22,161 nt of DNA from Paracoccaceae bacterium (GCA_015485375.1 WFTU01000221.1:1-22161), one strand, 5' to 3'. Shown: positions 7,583-15,055, numbered from the stretch's first letter. The notes: generated by a model from the letters alone, not told the origin. Made by a program: numbers and translations.

Positions 7583-7597
7583 TTAACAATTGGTTAG
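7583..7597. promoter_or_regulatory. CtrA-like box in the fliF/fliL divergent promoter region
   Basis: TTAA at 7583-7586, seven bases, then TTAG at 7594-7597 match the CtrA consensus TTAA-N7-TTAA with one mismatch. The site lies near the middle of the 130 bp between the fliF start (7514) and the fliL start (7645). CtrA is known to control flagellar genes in many Alphaproteobacteria; binding here is inferred. Confidence 0.55.
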
Positions 7598-7644
7598 TTT
7601 TCTGCGGGGTATGAGGGATTCGAAACAGATTGATGCGAGGAAAC

Positions 7645-8133
7645 ATGGCAGACGCGACACTGGAAGATGCAGCCCCCGAAAGTTCGAAAAAGTCGGGCAA
7701 GACTATGATCATTATGCTGGCTGTCGCTGTTCTTCTGGGTGCCGGCGGGTTTTATGCCACCTATTCCGGCATGTTGTTTGGACCCGCGACGGTAAAGGCG
7801 GAAGCGCCCGCACCGGAATCGAAACCTGTGGAAACGGTAGTGTTCATCACCTTGGCACCGCTAACCATTTCGCTCGGAAAAAACGCAAACGCCAGTTACT
7901 TGCGCTTCAGTGGCTCTCTTGATGTCCGGCCCGAAGCGAGGGAGGAGGTCGAAACCGTTACCCCCCGCATCCTCGATGCACTCAACACCTATCTGCGTGC
8001 GGTGTCGGAGTCGGAACTCGAAGATCCGGCCTCCATGAACCGCCTCCGCGCCCAGATGCTGCGCCGAGTGCAGATCGTTGCGGGAGAGGGAAACGTGCGT
8101 GACCTCCTGATCACCGAATTCGTTTTGAAATAG
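7645..8133 (+). CDS. fliL: Flagellar basal-body protein FliL
   Basis: FliL is a single-pass inner-membrane protein that surrounds the stator units and supports torque and swarming. The 162-residue product has a short cytoplasmic N-terminus, one transmembrane helix (about 20-41, TMIIMLAVAVLLGAGGFYATY), and a periplasmic FliL domain. That domain shows TVVFITLAPLTISLGKNANASYLRFSGSLDV, then VTPRILDALNTYLRAVSESEL and the closing VRDLLITEFVLK, the typical family end. I chose ATG 7645 because GAGG lies just upstream; in-frame TTG 7630 and ATG 7633 have no ribosome site. It is the first gene of a rightward set of motor-related genes. Confidence 0.93.
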   Translation: MADATLEDAAPESSKKSGKTMIIMLAVAVLLGAGGFYATYSGMLFGPATVKAEAPAPESKPVETVVFITLAPLTISLGKNANASYLRFSGSLDVRPEAREEVETVTPRILDALNTYLRAVSESELEDPASMNRLRAQMLRRVQIVAGEGNVRDLLITEFVLK

Positions 8134-8144
8134 AAAGGGTTACC

Positions 8145-8471
8145 ATGGATTTACTTGCAAACGGGCTTCTGTTGGCCGCAACCATTGCGGCCGCGTTCTA
8201 CTGCTATGTTCTGGCGCAACGGGTGAAAGGGCTCACCGACCTCGATACCGGTCTGGGCGGGGCGATTACTGCATTGTCGCGACAGGTGGATGAAATGAAA
8301 GCCTCTGTGGATGCCGCGCGCCAGATTTCGGGGAAATCCGCACGGGAATTGTCCGAAATGACCGCGCGCGCGGAAATTGCGGCGGGTCGGCTGGAGCTTC
8401 TGCTGGCAACCCTGCATGAAAACAGCACGCCGCAATCCGCCGCCAACGCAGACAAACGCGCGAGCCGATAG
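8145..8471 (+). CDS. Small membrane-anchored coiled-coil protein (possibly DUF6468)
   Basis: The product has 108 residues: an N-terminal transmembrane helix (about 4-24, LANGLLLAATIAAAFYCYVLA) and a long, mostly helical Ala/Glu-rich region (about 28-90, GAITALSRQVDEMKASVDAARQ). The rest is polar. I do not recognise a characterised function. Small proteins of this build sit in flagellar clusters of Alphaproteobacteria, and DUF6468 is my best guess from memory, not verified. It is 11 nt behind fliL with an AAAGGG ribosome site and 2 nt before the MotE-like gene, so it is probably co-expressed with motor genes. A role at the stator or basal body is an inference from location only. Confidence 0.75.
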   Translation: MDLLANGLLLAATIAAAFYCYVLAQRVKGLTDLDTGLGGAITALSRQVDEMKASVDAARQISGKSARELSEMTARAEIAAGRLELLLATLHENSTPQSAANADKRASR

Positions 8472-8473
8472 GG

Positions 8474-9046
8474 ATGGGTCGGCGTATTCCGGTAAAATTC
8501 GGTGCCATGCAGCTGATCCTGACCGGCTTTGTCCTTTCCGCCATTCTCCGGCTGGGCGGGCAGGGCATGGCCGTAGCGCAGGACGTAGCGGCCGATCCGC
8601 AGCCACCTGCGCAGGCCGAGGCGACCTGTCTGGCGAATCCGGATGTTTCCGGGCTGTTGAAAGACATTCGCGAGCGGCAGGCACAACTGGAAACCCGCGA
8701 ACAGGAAATAGCCGGGCGCCGGCTTGTTCTGGACGATCTCGAACAACGTATCGCTGTGGAACTCGAAACCCTGCGTGTCGCCCGAAAGCGCCTTGAGGAA
8801 ACGCTGGCTATTGCCGACTCTGCTGCCGAAAACGATCTGGTCCGCCTGACCTCGGTTTACGAGAACATGAAACCGAAAAATGCCGCCGATCTGTTCGCTG
8901 TTATGGACATGACATTCGCCGCCGGTTTCCTTTCGCGCATGAAACCGCAGGCCGCGGCGGGAATCCTTTCCGAAATGCCGGCCGAAACCGCCTATTCCAT
9001 CAGCGTTGTGATGGCGGGCCGGAATGCCCGCGCTCCTACGGAATAA
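8474..9046 (+). CDS. motE: MotE-like flagellar motor-cluster protein
   Basis: The 190-residue protein has an N-terminal hydrophobic export/anchor segment (about 12-35) followed by a periplasm-compatible region. CLANPDVSGLLKDIRERQAQLETREQEI opens a long coiled coil (about 57-113). The C-terminal module (about 125-183: VYENMKPKNAADLFAVMDMTFAAGFLSRMKPQAAAGILSEMPAE) resembles the MgtE N-domain-like repeat of MotE-family proteins. In Sinorhizobium, MotE is a periplasmic chaperone for the motor protein MotC. Here it lies upstream of motA and of a large periplasmic TPR protein, which is a candidate client. The ATG is 2 nt after the previous stop; ATG 8507 is a possible alternative start. Family assignment is fairly firm; the client is inferred. 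Confidence 0.82.
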   Translation: MGRRIPVKFGAMQLILTGFVLSAILRLGGQGMAVAQDVAADPQPPAQAEATCLANPDVSGLLKDIRERQAQLETREQEIAGRRLVLDDLEQRIAVELETLRVARKRLEETLAIADSAAENDLVRLTSVYENMKPKNAADLFAVMDMTFAAGFLSRMKPQAAAGILSEMPAETAYSISVVMAGRNARAPTE

Positions 9047-9119
9047 TCTCCGGAGTTACGCAATTTTAACCTGTTGAACGTGATAGTCGCACGAACACGC
9101 ATAAAACTGGGCTCGATGA

Positions 9120-9989
9120 ATGGTCGGAATATTCGGAATACTGATGATCTTTGTAATGGTCTTTGGCGGCTACGTTTTCGCAGGCGGCAAGCTGGCAATT
9201 ATATTCGAAGCCCTTCCGGCCGAAATGATTGTAATCGGCGGCGCGGCGGTGGGTGCCTTCATCATCGGCAACGACACGGCCACCATCAAGCATACGTTGA
9301 AAGACCTCGGCAAAGTCTTCAAGGGACCGAAGTGGAAGCAGCAGGATTACCAGGATCTGATGTGCCTTCTGTTCACCCTCATCCGCATTGGCCGGAAAAA
9401 CCCTGCGGATATCGAGCCGCACATCGAAAACCCGACCGAATCGGCAGTGTTCTCCGCCTATCCGCGCATTCTGGCGGACAAGGAGGCGGTGGAGCTGATT
9501 TGCGATACCTTGCGCTCGGCTTCCATGAACTACGACGACCCCCATCAGGTGGAGGAGGTTCTGGAAAAGCGGATCGAAGCGCATCTTGAACACGCGTTGC
9601 ATTCCAGCCACGCCCTGAGCGCCATGGCCGACGGGTTGCCGGCGCTCGGTATCGTGGCCGCTGTGCTTGGCGTTATCAAAACCATGGCTTCGATAGACAA
9701 GCCGCCAGAAGTTCTTGGTGCAATGATCGGCGGCGCACTGGTAGGAACCTTTCTGGGTGTCTTTCTGGCTTACGGTCTTGTGGGGCCGTTCGCCGCAAAA
9801 GTTGAATCCGCCATTCAGGAAGAACAGAATTTCTATCGCCTTATACGGGAGGTTCTCGTTGCCAGTCTCTACAGCCACTCTCCGAATATCTGTATCGAGG
9901 TTGGTCGTCAGAACTCCCCCGGCCATCTGCGGCCGAGCTTTGACACGCTCGAGCAGGCTCTCAAGGAAGTCAGGCAGAACGCCGCATGA
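9120..9989 (+). CDS. motA: Flagellar stator protein MotA
   Basis: MotA is the ring-forming stator subunit that couples ion flow to torque on FliG. The 289-residue protein has four membrane segments (about 4-21, 34-50, 172-192, 202-224). It has the family signature DGLPALGIVAAVLGVIKTM before TM3 and GALVGTFLGVFLAYGLVGP in TM4. The cytoplasmic loop holds the charged ENPTES and FSAYPRILADKEAVELICDTLR region that faces the rotor. The start ATG 9120 gives the usual MVGIFGILMIFVMVFGGY opening of alphaproteobacterial MotA; its ribosome site is weak. Seventy-three nt separate it from the MotE-like gene. The stop overlaps the next start (ATGA at 9986-9989). MotB, the normal partner, is not encoded nearby. 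Confidence 0.96.
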   Translation: MVGIFGILMIFVMVFGGYVFAGGKLAIIFEALPAEMIVIGGAAVGAFIIGNDTATIKHTLKDLGKVFKGPKWKQQDYQDLMCLLFTLIRIGRKNPADIEPHIENPTESAVFSAYPRILADKEAVELICDTLRSASMNYDDPHQVEEVLEKRIEAHLEHALHSSHALSAMADGLPALGIVAAVLGVIKTMASIDKPPEVLGAMIGGALVGTFLGVFLAYGLVGPFAAKVESAIQEEQNFYRLIREVLVASLYSHSPNICIEVGRQNSPGHLRPSFDTLEQALKEVRQNAA

Positions 9990-12283
9990 ACCGCTTTGCC
10001 CTGACCGCTGTTCTTTGTCTATGGGGAACCTCCGTCCTCTCCCAGCAGGTTGCGGTCACCTCGGGGGAACATGATGGCTTTACCCGCCTCGTGCTGGAAC
10101 TGGATCCCGCACTGGACTGGCGGCTGGAGGATAGAACCGGTATCGCAACCCTCATCGTCGAAGGCGCTCCGGTCGATTTTGATACCTCGCGCGTTTTCGA
10201 CCGTATTTCCAAGGCGCGCCTTGGTGGCCTTTCCACCGAAAAAACCGGAACAGATAGCCGACTAACGCTACAACTGGGCTGCCCCTGTTCGGTGAATGCC
10301 TTCCCGTATCTCGCCAGATATATTGTGCTGGACATATCCGACCCGGAAATGCGCCCAACCGTCCGTCCTGTCACAGCCGTGGTTCCGTCCGACCAGCCGC
10401 CTCCACCGGACATGATGGAACGTCGCACAACGCTCCCTCCGCTGTTGACACCCCCTGACCGCATGCCTTCGCCACTGGACGCACTTCCGGCGGCAAAGGC
10501 AGAAACTACGGACGAGGTTCCCCCCGACATGTCCGCGGATGGAACGGACGACTACGCCGGCCTTGTGGAAGAGGCGCGCACCCGCCTTCTGGAGCAAATG
10601 ACAATGGCGTCGGAAACGGGGTTGATAGACCTGAGCGAGGCTTTGCCTCCGGCCGATCCTGCGCCAGCCGAATCTGGTGTCGAACCCAATCGGGAAAGCC
10701 CTCCCATCGAAACCGTTGCAGACAAACCGCAAAACGGTTCCCAATTTGCGGTTTCTTCTGTTTTTGACAGGGACAAACGCGTTTCCGGTGTCGAGAAAAA
10801 CCAGGGAGATCAGGCTTGTCCGGCCGAAAGTCTGCTGGATATCGCGTCATGGACCCCGGAAGGTCCGTTTTCAGACCGCCTTGCAGAATTGCGGGGTGAT
10901 CTGGTGCTGGAGTTCGATCGTATCGACCCGCAAGCAGCAACGCAGATCGCCCAGTTGTACATCCGTTTCGGCCTGGGGCGTGAAGCCCGAATGTATCTGG
11001 ATGAATACAAAGACATCATCCCCGACGCCGCCCTCCTTGCCGAGATGGCTTTCACCGCCGAAGGCGACAAGATACCCGATGGCGAAATATTGGCCGGGGC
11101 CAGCGGATGCTCGGGGCTTGCCGGCCTGTGGTCCGCTGTAGCAACCCGGCAAGCCGGTGACATGAGTGAGGAAACGGCTGCTTCCATTGTTGCAACCCTG
11201 TCCGAACTGCCACCGGATCTGCGCCGGCTGTTTGGCCCGCGTCTGTTCAAGGTTCTCGTCGAGGCCGGTTTTCCGGAACTTGCGCAACGGACCAGCGATA
11301 TTATCGAACGCGCCCCAGGGGCCGACGACCCTTTCCAACGCCTGATTTCTGCGGAACTGGCCCGCGATCGCGGCGAACTTGCGGAGGCGGAACGCCTGTA
11401 CCGTGGACTGATTGTTCCCCGCTCGAACGCATCGTTGAGGGCGCTTGTAGAACTCGCAGAGATGCGCCTGAAAAACGACATGCAGGCAGACAGGACATTT
11501 GTCGCCGATCTCGGAGCCGCGGCGGACGAGCAGCGAGGCACTCTGGATGGTCGAATATTGCGCAGGCTGGAAGTGTTGTGGACAGCAAAAACGGATGGCC
11601 CAGAGAAATCCCTGGAACTGGTCGAGCGGACAGTAAAAAAATATCCCGACAGCCGGAATTTTTTCCGCGAGGTTGCTGTGCAGGTTTTTTCAATAACCCT
11701 GCCGAGGGCCGAACTGGCGGAAGAGAATCTCACCGCCATGATTAGATATGAAAACCTGCTAGGCACCCCGCAGCAAAATCCGGAAACTTTCCTTCAACTC
11801 GCGACAGTTTCGCTGGAAGCCGGACTGCCGGATTTGTCGATCAGGCTTTTGCAGCCTCTGGCCCAGAGCGGAGACGATAAAGTCTCAATATTAATGGCAA
11901 AATCCAGCCTGCAATCCTTCAAACCCGTGGCGGCACTTTCAATCCTGGAAAACATCGACAATGATGCCGCAACAATACTGCGGGTCCGGAGCTATCTGGA
12001 GCTTGGCGCATTTGGCAGCGCTTTGAGCGAGATTGACAAACTGAAAGAACCGGATCGTTTTCCGGTCCTTCCGGAGTGGTATCCGGGCGATTGGGTAGAT
12101 GCCGCGAACAACAACGAGGCCGCTGCCGAAATTCGCGATACTTTTGCGTCAGGCATTGATATCGGCGAACCGCAGATACTACCGGACATCTCCTCCGGCC
12201 CGGTTTCACTGGAGAAAACCCGCGCTGTCCTGGCGAGGGGAAAAGCGGTGGAGCAGAGATTTTCCGAAATACTGTCCGAGTAA
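9986..12283 (+). CDS. Large secreted TPR-type protein of the motor cluster, function unknown
   Basis: The product has 765 residues. A signal peptide (1-19/20) is followed by a beta-rich, AMIN-like domain (about 21-118, with FTRLVLELDPALDW and YIVLDISDP). A long Pro/acidic low-complexity linker (about 122-275) leads to a helical-repeat region typical of TPR-like folds (about 295-720: AELARDRGELAEAERLYRGLI, ASLRALVELAEMRL, ETFLQLATVSLEAGLPDLSIRLL). Four cysteines (99, 101, 278, 375) could form disulfides in the periplasm. I cannot name it. It starts inside the motA stop (ATGA), so it should be translated with MotA, and it occupies the place where motB often lies. Given the MotE-like chaperone upstream, it is a candidate functional analogue of the rhizobial periplasmic motor protein MotC; that is inference. 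Confidence 0.8.
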   Translation: MNRFALTAVLCLWGTSVLSQQVAVTSGEHDGFTRLVLELDPALDWRLEDRTGIATLIVEGAPVDFDTSRVFDRISKARLGGLSTEKTGTDSRLTLQLGCPCSVNAFPYLARYIVLDISDPEMRPTVRPVTAVVPSDQPPPPDMMERRTTLPPLLTPPDRMPSPLDALPAAKAETTDEVPPDMSADGTDDYAGLVEEARTRLLEQMTMASETGLIDLSEALPPADPAPAESGVEPNRESPPIETVADKPQNGSQFAVSSVFDRDKRVSGVEKNQGDQACPAESLLDIASWTPEGPFSDRLAELRGDLVLEFDRIDPQAATQIAQLYIRFGLGREARMYLDEYKDIIPDAALLAEMAFTAEGDKIPDGEILAGASGCSGLAGLWSAVATRQAGDMSEETAASIVATLSELPPDLRRLFGPRLFKVLVEAGFPELAQRTSDIIERAPGADDPFQRLISAELARDRGELAEAERLYRGLIVPRSNASLRALVELAEMRLKNDMQADRTFVADLGAAADEQRGTLDGRILRRLEVLWTAKTDGPEKSLELVERTVKKYPDSRNFFREVAVQVFSITLPRAELAEENLTAMIRYENLLGTPQQNPETFLQLATVSLEAGLPDLSIRLLQPLAQSGDDKVSILMAKSSLQSFKPVAALSILENIDNDAATILRVRSYLELGAFGSALSEIDKLKEPDRFPVLPEWYPGDWVDAANNNEAAAEIRDTFASGIDIGEPQILPDISSGPVSLEKTRAVLARGKAVEQRFSEILSE

Positions 12284-12356
12284 AACCGAACCCGTATTCC
12301 CGCAGGCGGGCGGTCAAACCGGCCCCCCCGGAGCCGTTGCGTTTCACGCCCGTTCT

Positions 12357-13028
12357 TCAAGTATCGTTGATACCGATTGAGTTTATTTCCGAGGCCGGTA
12401 TCTCGACACCACTGGAAAGAATGATTTTCGCCACCCCGCCGTCGATACGAACCGCGACCGCTTCGCCGGATATAGAAACGTTTCGAACTCCGAGTTCGAC
12501 ACCATTTCGGAAACTGCTTACCTCGATCCGGTAGAGCCCGGATGCCGGAGCTGGGGTAGCAACTCCGGCCATGGGCCACATAATGGAATCGGTATCTGTC
12601 GGAATACCGACACGCTCGATTTCCCGACCTTCCAGATCCCGTACGATCAAAGTTGCGGAGTCTGCTGCTGGATCAACAGGGGTTCCAACCTGAACGGGTT
12701 GACCGGAATAGTTCACCGGCCCCTCGTACCCAACAGTTTTTCCTATCCATGCGCTGATCCCGACAGCCCCGTTTCGGGAGATGCTCGAAAGAAGTGCATC
12801 CAGTTTTGCATTGGTTTGAATCTGTTGTTCCACCGACGAAAATGTAGCCAACTCCGCAACGAATGCCGTCGCATCCATCGGCTTGAGAGGATCCTGATTG
12901 CGCATTTGAGCGGTTAGCAGGGTCAGAAATGTTTCAAAGTCCGCGTTTTTTGCGGATGCGGGCTTGGCCGACGCAGGGCGGCCTACGGGCAACTGATCCG
13001 CGCTCGTGGAATTTGTGATGTGTACCAT
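12357..13028 (-). CDS. flgD: Flagellar hook-capping protein FlgD
   Basis: FlgD caps the growing hook and is needed for hook-subunit assembly outside the cell. The 223-residue protein has the conserved N-terminal export/cap region (about 31-69: FETFLTLLTAQMRNQDPLKPMDATAFVAELATFSSVEQQ). A FlgD Ig-like/Tudor region follows (about 100-215), including ATLIVRDLEGREIERV and SGLYRIEVSSFRNGVEL. Its length is typical. ATG 13028 has the ribosome site AGGAG, which overlaps the TAG stop of the upstream fliK gene (13040-13038), so the two are probably coupled. It converges on the 765-residue gene across 73 bp (12284-12356) that hold only an imperfect GC hairpin and no clear terminator. Confidence 0.95.
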   Translation of the reverse strand: MVHITNSTSADQLPVGRPASAKPASAKNADFETFLTLLTAQMRNQDPLKPMDATAFVAELATFSSVEQQIQTNAKLDALLSSISRNGAVGISAWIGKTVGYEGPVNYSGQPVQVGTPVDPAADSATLIVRDLEGREIERVGIPTDTDSIMWPMAGVATPAPASGLYRIEVSSFRNGVELGVRNVSISGEAVAVRIDGGVAKIILSSGVEIPASEINSIGINDT

Positions 13029-13037
13029 GGATCGCTC

Positions 13038-14138
13038 CTAAAACCGGACGTCTAGTCCATTCCCGACTTCAGGAACCGGGGGGGCGGCAGCCTCCGGCTC
13101 CTGAACAAAATACTCTCCCGAGTGAAACATTTCGGCATTCTGGTTTTGTTTGCCGTCGCTCCCGCCATCCCTGAGCGAGAAATTCAAGGCCGCGCCCTCA
13201 ATTCCGTTTCGCGTCAGTTCGCGAGCGAAAACCTCGGCGTGCCGTCGCAACATATCCACCACTTCCTGCTTTTCGCCGATAATCTGTGCGGTCATTCCGC
13301 CGTCTGTCGAGGAAAAGGAAATCGTCACCCGCCCCAACTCCGGCGGATCGAGCCGCAATTCAATTTTCCCGTCCGTAAGCTTTGAAATAGCACCGGAAAC
13401 CTGCTGAACAATACCGGATTGCACTTCGGCAGACGGGCGAAGGACAGGTGTCGGAGCGAGCGTCCGGTTGAGATTGCTCTCAATGCGGTTTTCGCTGCCG
13501 GTTCCCGAAGCCGTTCCGTCAAGTTTTTCCACGTTGGTTTCCCGAGACCACAGATTGACGGTAACCGGCACGGCACCACTCTGCTGGCCGGTGCTTGCAA
13601 GTAGCGGAACATTCCCCCATGGCGCCGGTTGAATACGGGTTGGTTCTTCCCGCATTCTCTTTTCAAACCGGGGTTCGGATTGCTGTGTATCAATTGTACT
13701 TTCCGGTGACATTCCTCGAATTTCCACGCCCGGAATATCACCCAATGGAATGCTTTTAGGCAATCGGGCTTCGTCAGCTTTGGGCGTGCTTCCCGCCAGA
13801 TTCCAGTGGAAACTCCGGTTTTCCCGCTCAAAAATTGCGATAGGCGCCGAAGGAGTTTCCCTCAACTTCCCCGTATCTTCACCCTTGATGCTTTCGATCG
13901 TATTCACGGCCACATCGACGGGATGCACCGGATTTGCTTCGATCTCGGGCATGGCATCCACCGCTTCCGGAAATGCGTCCGGATTTGGTTGCGAAGTATT
14001 ATCCGCTTCCTCATCCGGGCTGAAAACTATGGTTACGGCATCGAAATCCAACGCACCGTCGATCGTTTCATCGACGGCAGCGTTGCCGTCTCCGACGCGC
14101 GACGCCAATTCTGGAAAATCCGACAATCCGATTTGCAT
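13038..14138 (-). CDS. fliK: Flagellar hook-length control protein FliK
   Basis: FliK measures hook length and switches export from hook to filament substrates. The 366-residue protein has a long, poorly conserved, polar N-terminal part rich in Pro, Glu and Asn (about 1-235), as expected for the ruler. The compact C-terminal Flg_hook domain (about 242-326) carries GKIELRLDPPELGRVTISFSS, with the diagnostic LDPPELGRV at 263-271, then MLRRHAEVFARELTRNGIEGAALNF. Glu/Pro-rich residues close the chain. ATG 14138 lies behind GAGGCGGG. It is the first gene of the leftward fliK-flgD pair and diverges from the flgJ-like gene. The N-terminal part is too divergent to judge; the C-terminal domain makes the assignment. 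Confidence 0.9.
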   Translation of the reverse strand: MQIGLSDFPELASRVGDGNAAVDETIDGALDFDAVTIVFSPDEEADNTSQPNPDAFPEAVDAMPEIEANPVHPVDVAVNTIESIKGEDTGKLRETPSAPIAIFERENRSFHWNLAGSTPKADEARLPKSIPLGDIPGVEIRGMSPESTIDTQQSEPRFEKRMREEPTRIQPAPWGNVPLLASTGQQSGAVPVTVNLWSRETNVEKLDGTASGTGSENRIESNLNRTLAPTPVLRPSAEVQSGIVQQVSGAISKLTDGKIELRLDPPELGRVTISFSSTDGGMTAQIIGEKQEVVDMLRRHAEVFARELTRNGIEGAALNFSLRDGGSDGKQNQNAEMFHSGEYFVQEPEAAAPPVPEVGNGLDVRF

Positions 14139-14183
14139 ATACCCGCCTCACAGAATCATTTTTTCTGTTTTCTGGCGAAATAG

Positions 14184-14199
14184 TTACCATTTCTTTACC
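14184..14199. promoter_or_regulatory. Degenerate CtrA-like direct repeat between fliK and flgJ
   Basis: TTACC at 14184-14188 and TTACC at 14195-14199 are separated by 6 nt. This keeps the exact half-site spacing of CtrA boxes (TTAA-N7-TTAA) with TTAC in place of TTAA in both halves. It lies in the middle of the 97-bp divergent region between the fliK and flgJ-like starts. Possible shared regulator site; low certainty. Confidence 0.35.
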
Positions 14200-14235
14200 G
14201 CCCTCCTGCAATCATCAATAAAAACGGAGGTCCCA

Positions 14236-14511
14236 GTGGAACACTATTCAATCACCAGATTTATCCCGCCCGCTCGGCCGGAGCGGTCACTGCAGAAAGT
14301 TGCGCAAGAACTGGAAGCTGGTTTCCTGACGGAGATGTTGAAGGCCGGCGGCTTCGGCGCTCCCCGCGACGCGTTTGGCGGTGGTAGCGGAGAGGATGTT
14401 TTTTCCAGCCTTCTACTGCGCGAGCAGGCAAAACTGATGGTAGAAAACGGCGGAATCGGACTGGTGGAAAACATAGTCCGTAGCCTCATGCAGGAGAATG
14501 GCAATGTTTGA
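14236..14511 (+). CDS. flgJ: FlgJ-like rod-binding protein (short form)
   Basis: The 91-residue protein matches the N-terminal rod-binding domain of FlgJ (also called CheL in some Alphaproteobacteria). It shows LQKVAQELEAGFLTEMLKAGGF, then VFSSLLLREQAKLMVENGGIGLVENIVRSL, with the conserved GGIGL turn near 72-76. The muramidase domain of enterobacterial FlgJ is absent, as is usual in this class, so peptidoglycan would have to be opened by another enzyme. The start is GTG 14236 behind a perfect GGAGG 5 nt upstream; there is no suitable ATG. Its end overlaps the next gene by 8 nt. It should help rod assembly in the periplasm. Confidence 0.88.
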   Translation: MEHYSITRFIPPARPERSLQKVAQELEAGFLTEMLKAGGFGAPRDAFGGGSGEDVFSSLLLREQAKLMVENGGIGLVENIVRSLMQENGNV

Positions 14512-14857
14512 GTCGTGGGTCGGCAGCGCGCGCTATAAAAAAGTCGAACACCTGATTCTCGAAGAGCGGCGCAAGCTTCTCGAAGGGGAGTTCGACAATT
14601 TGTTGTCGTTGGCGCGCAAGCGTGAAGCCCTTGTAAACAGCCTGATTGAATCGCGCGCCTTAACTGTCGGACAGGTGCAAAAACTAAAAATGATGGCAGA
14701 AAGAAATCAGCGATGCCTGGCAAGCGCTCTCGAAGGCATTCGCAAGGCAAGGCAGCAGGCGGGTCAGAAAAACAGCTTGATTTCAAATACATATGATAAG
14801 AATGGTGTCATGGTGAAATCCGGAACAAGCGTTCCGGAACGGAATGTGAAAGCCTGA
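14504..14857 (+). CDS. flgN: FlgN-like flagellar export chaperone
   Basis: FlgN-type proteins are small cytoplasmic helical chaperones that keep the hook-filament junction proteins FlgK and FlgL export-competent. The 117-residue product is almost wholly helical and charged (about 10-88: EHLILEERRKLLEGEFDNLLSLARKREALVNSL and QVQKLKMMAERNQRCLASALEGIRKARQQ). A disordered tail follows (SLISNTYDKNGVMVKSG). This fits the FlgN fold, but sequence identity in the family is low, so the call rests partly on context behind the rod-binding gene. I chose ATG 14504 because AGGAG lies 7 nt upstream; an in-frame ATG at 14498 is too close to it. The gene overlaps flgJ by 8 nt. Confidence 0.75.
   Translation: MFESWVGSARYKKVEHLILEERRKLLEGEFDNLLSLARKREALVNSLIESRALTVGQVQKLKMMAERNQRCLASALEGIRKARQQAGQKNSLISNTYDKNGVMVKSGTSVPERNVKA
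14819..14838. repeat. 8-bp inverted repeat in the end of flgN
   Basis: TCCGGAAC (14819-14826) and GTTCCGGA (14831-14838) form a perfect 8-bp stem with a 4-nt loop inside the last codons of flgN. There is no T run after it, so it is a weak candidate for an intrinsic terminator. It could slow transcript decay or reduce read-through into the fliC leader. Confidence 0.5.
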
Positions 14858-14890
14858 TACAGACAACTTTAGTTACTTAGGGTCGGCCCG

Positions 14891-14905
14891 TTAAGACTCT
14901 GTTAT
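14891..14905 (+). promoter_or_regulatory. CtrA-like box upstream of fliC
   Basis: TTAA (14891-14894), seven bases, then TTAT (14902-14905) match the CtrA consensus with one mismatch. It lies about 150 bp upstream of the flagellin start. If it overlaps a -35 region, TCTAAC near 14920-14925 could serve as a poor -10, giving a leader of roughly 125 nt. Binding and start site are inferred. Confidence 0.45.
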
Positions 14906-14991
14906 CTTTCCCTTGAAATTCTAACCCTGCAATCTTCAACGATTGGCGCGGCGGAAAAACCCGGTCGCAAACGTCAGAACGGCGGTCACCG

Positions 14992-15036
14992 GTTGCCCGT
15001 GGGCAACTTTATGAAACAGCGGTGTTGAATACGCCG
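14992..15036 (+). promoter_or_regulatory. Two-hairpin fliC leader, candidate FlbT target
   Basis: GTTGCCC (14992-14998) and GGGCAAC (15001-15007) form a strong hairpin. CGGTG (15020-15024) and CGCCG (15032-15036) form a second, weaker one with one G-U pair. Both precede the ribosome site AAGGA and ATG 15056. FlbT in Caulobacter acts on the 5' leader of flagellin mRNA, and flbT lies two genes downstream here. A five-codon frame starts at 15011. The role is inferred. Confidence 0.4.
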
Positions 15037-15055
15037 CACGCCGAAGGAAAATTAC

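Noticed and set aside
9054..9073. TTAC...TTAA pair before motA as a CtrA box
   Set aside because: The half-sites are one base too close for the TTAA-N7-TTAA spacing and the second copy is not duplicated elsewhere in the gap.
9066..9926. 286-codon minus-strand frame
   Set aside because: Antisense to motA, whose family match is unambiguous; the translation has no known motif.
10810..11766. 318-codon minus-strand frame
   Set aside because: Antisense to the TPR-type gene; Ser/Arg-rich shadow translation.
12284..12356. Terminator between the convergent TPR-type gene and flgD
   Set aside because: Only a GC-rich imperfect hairpin with a bulge is present, with no T run on either strand.
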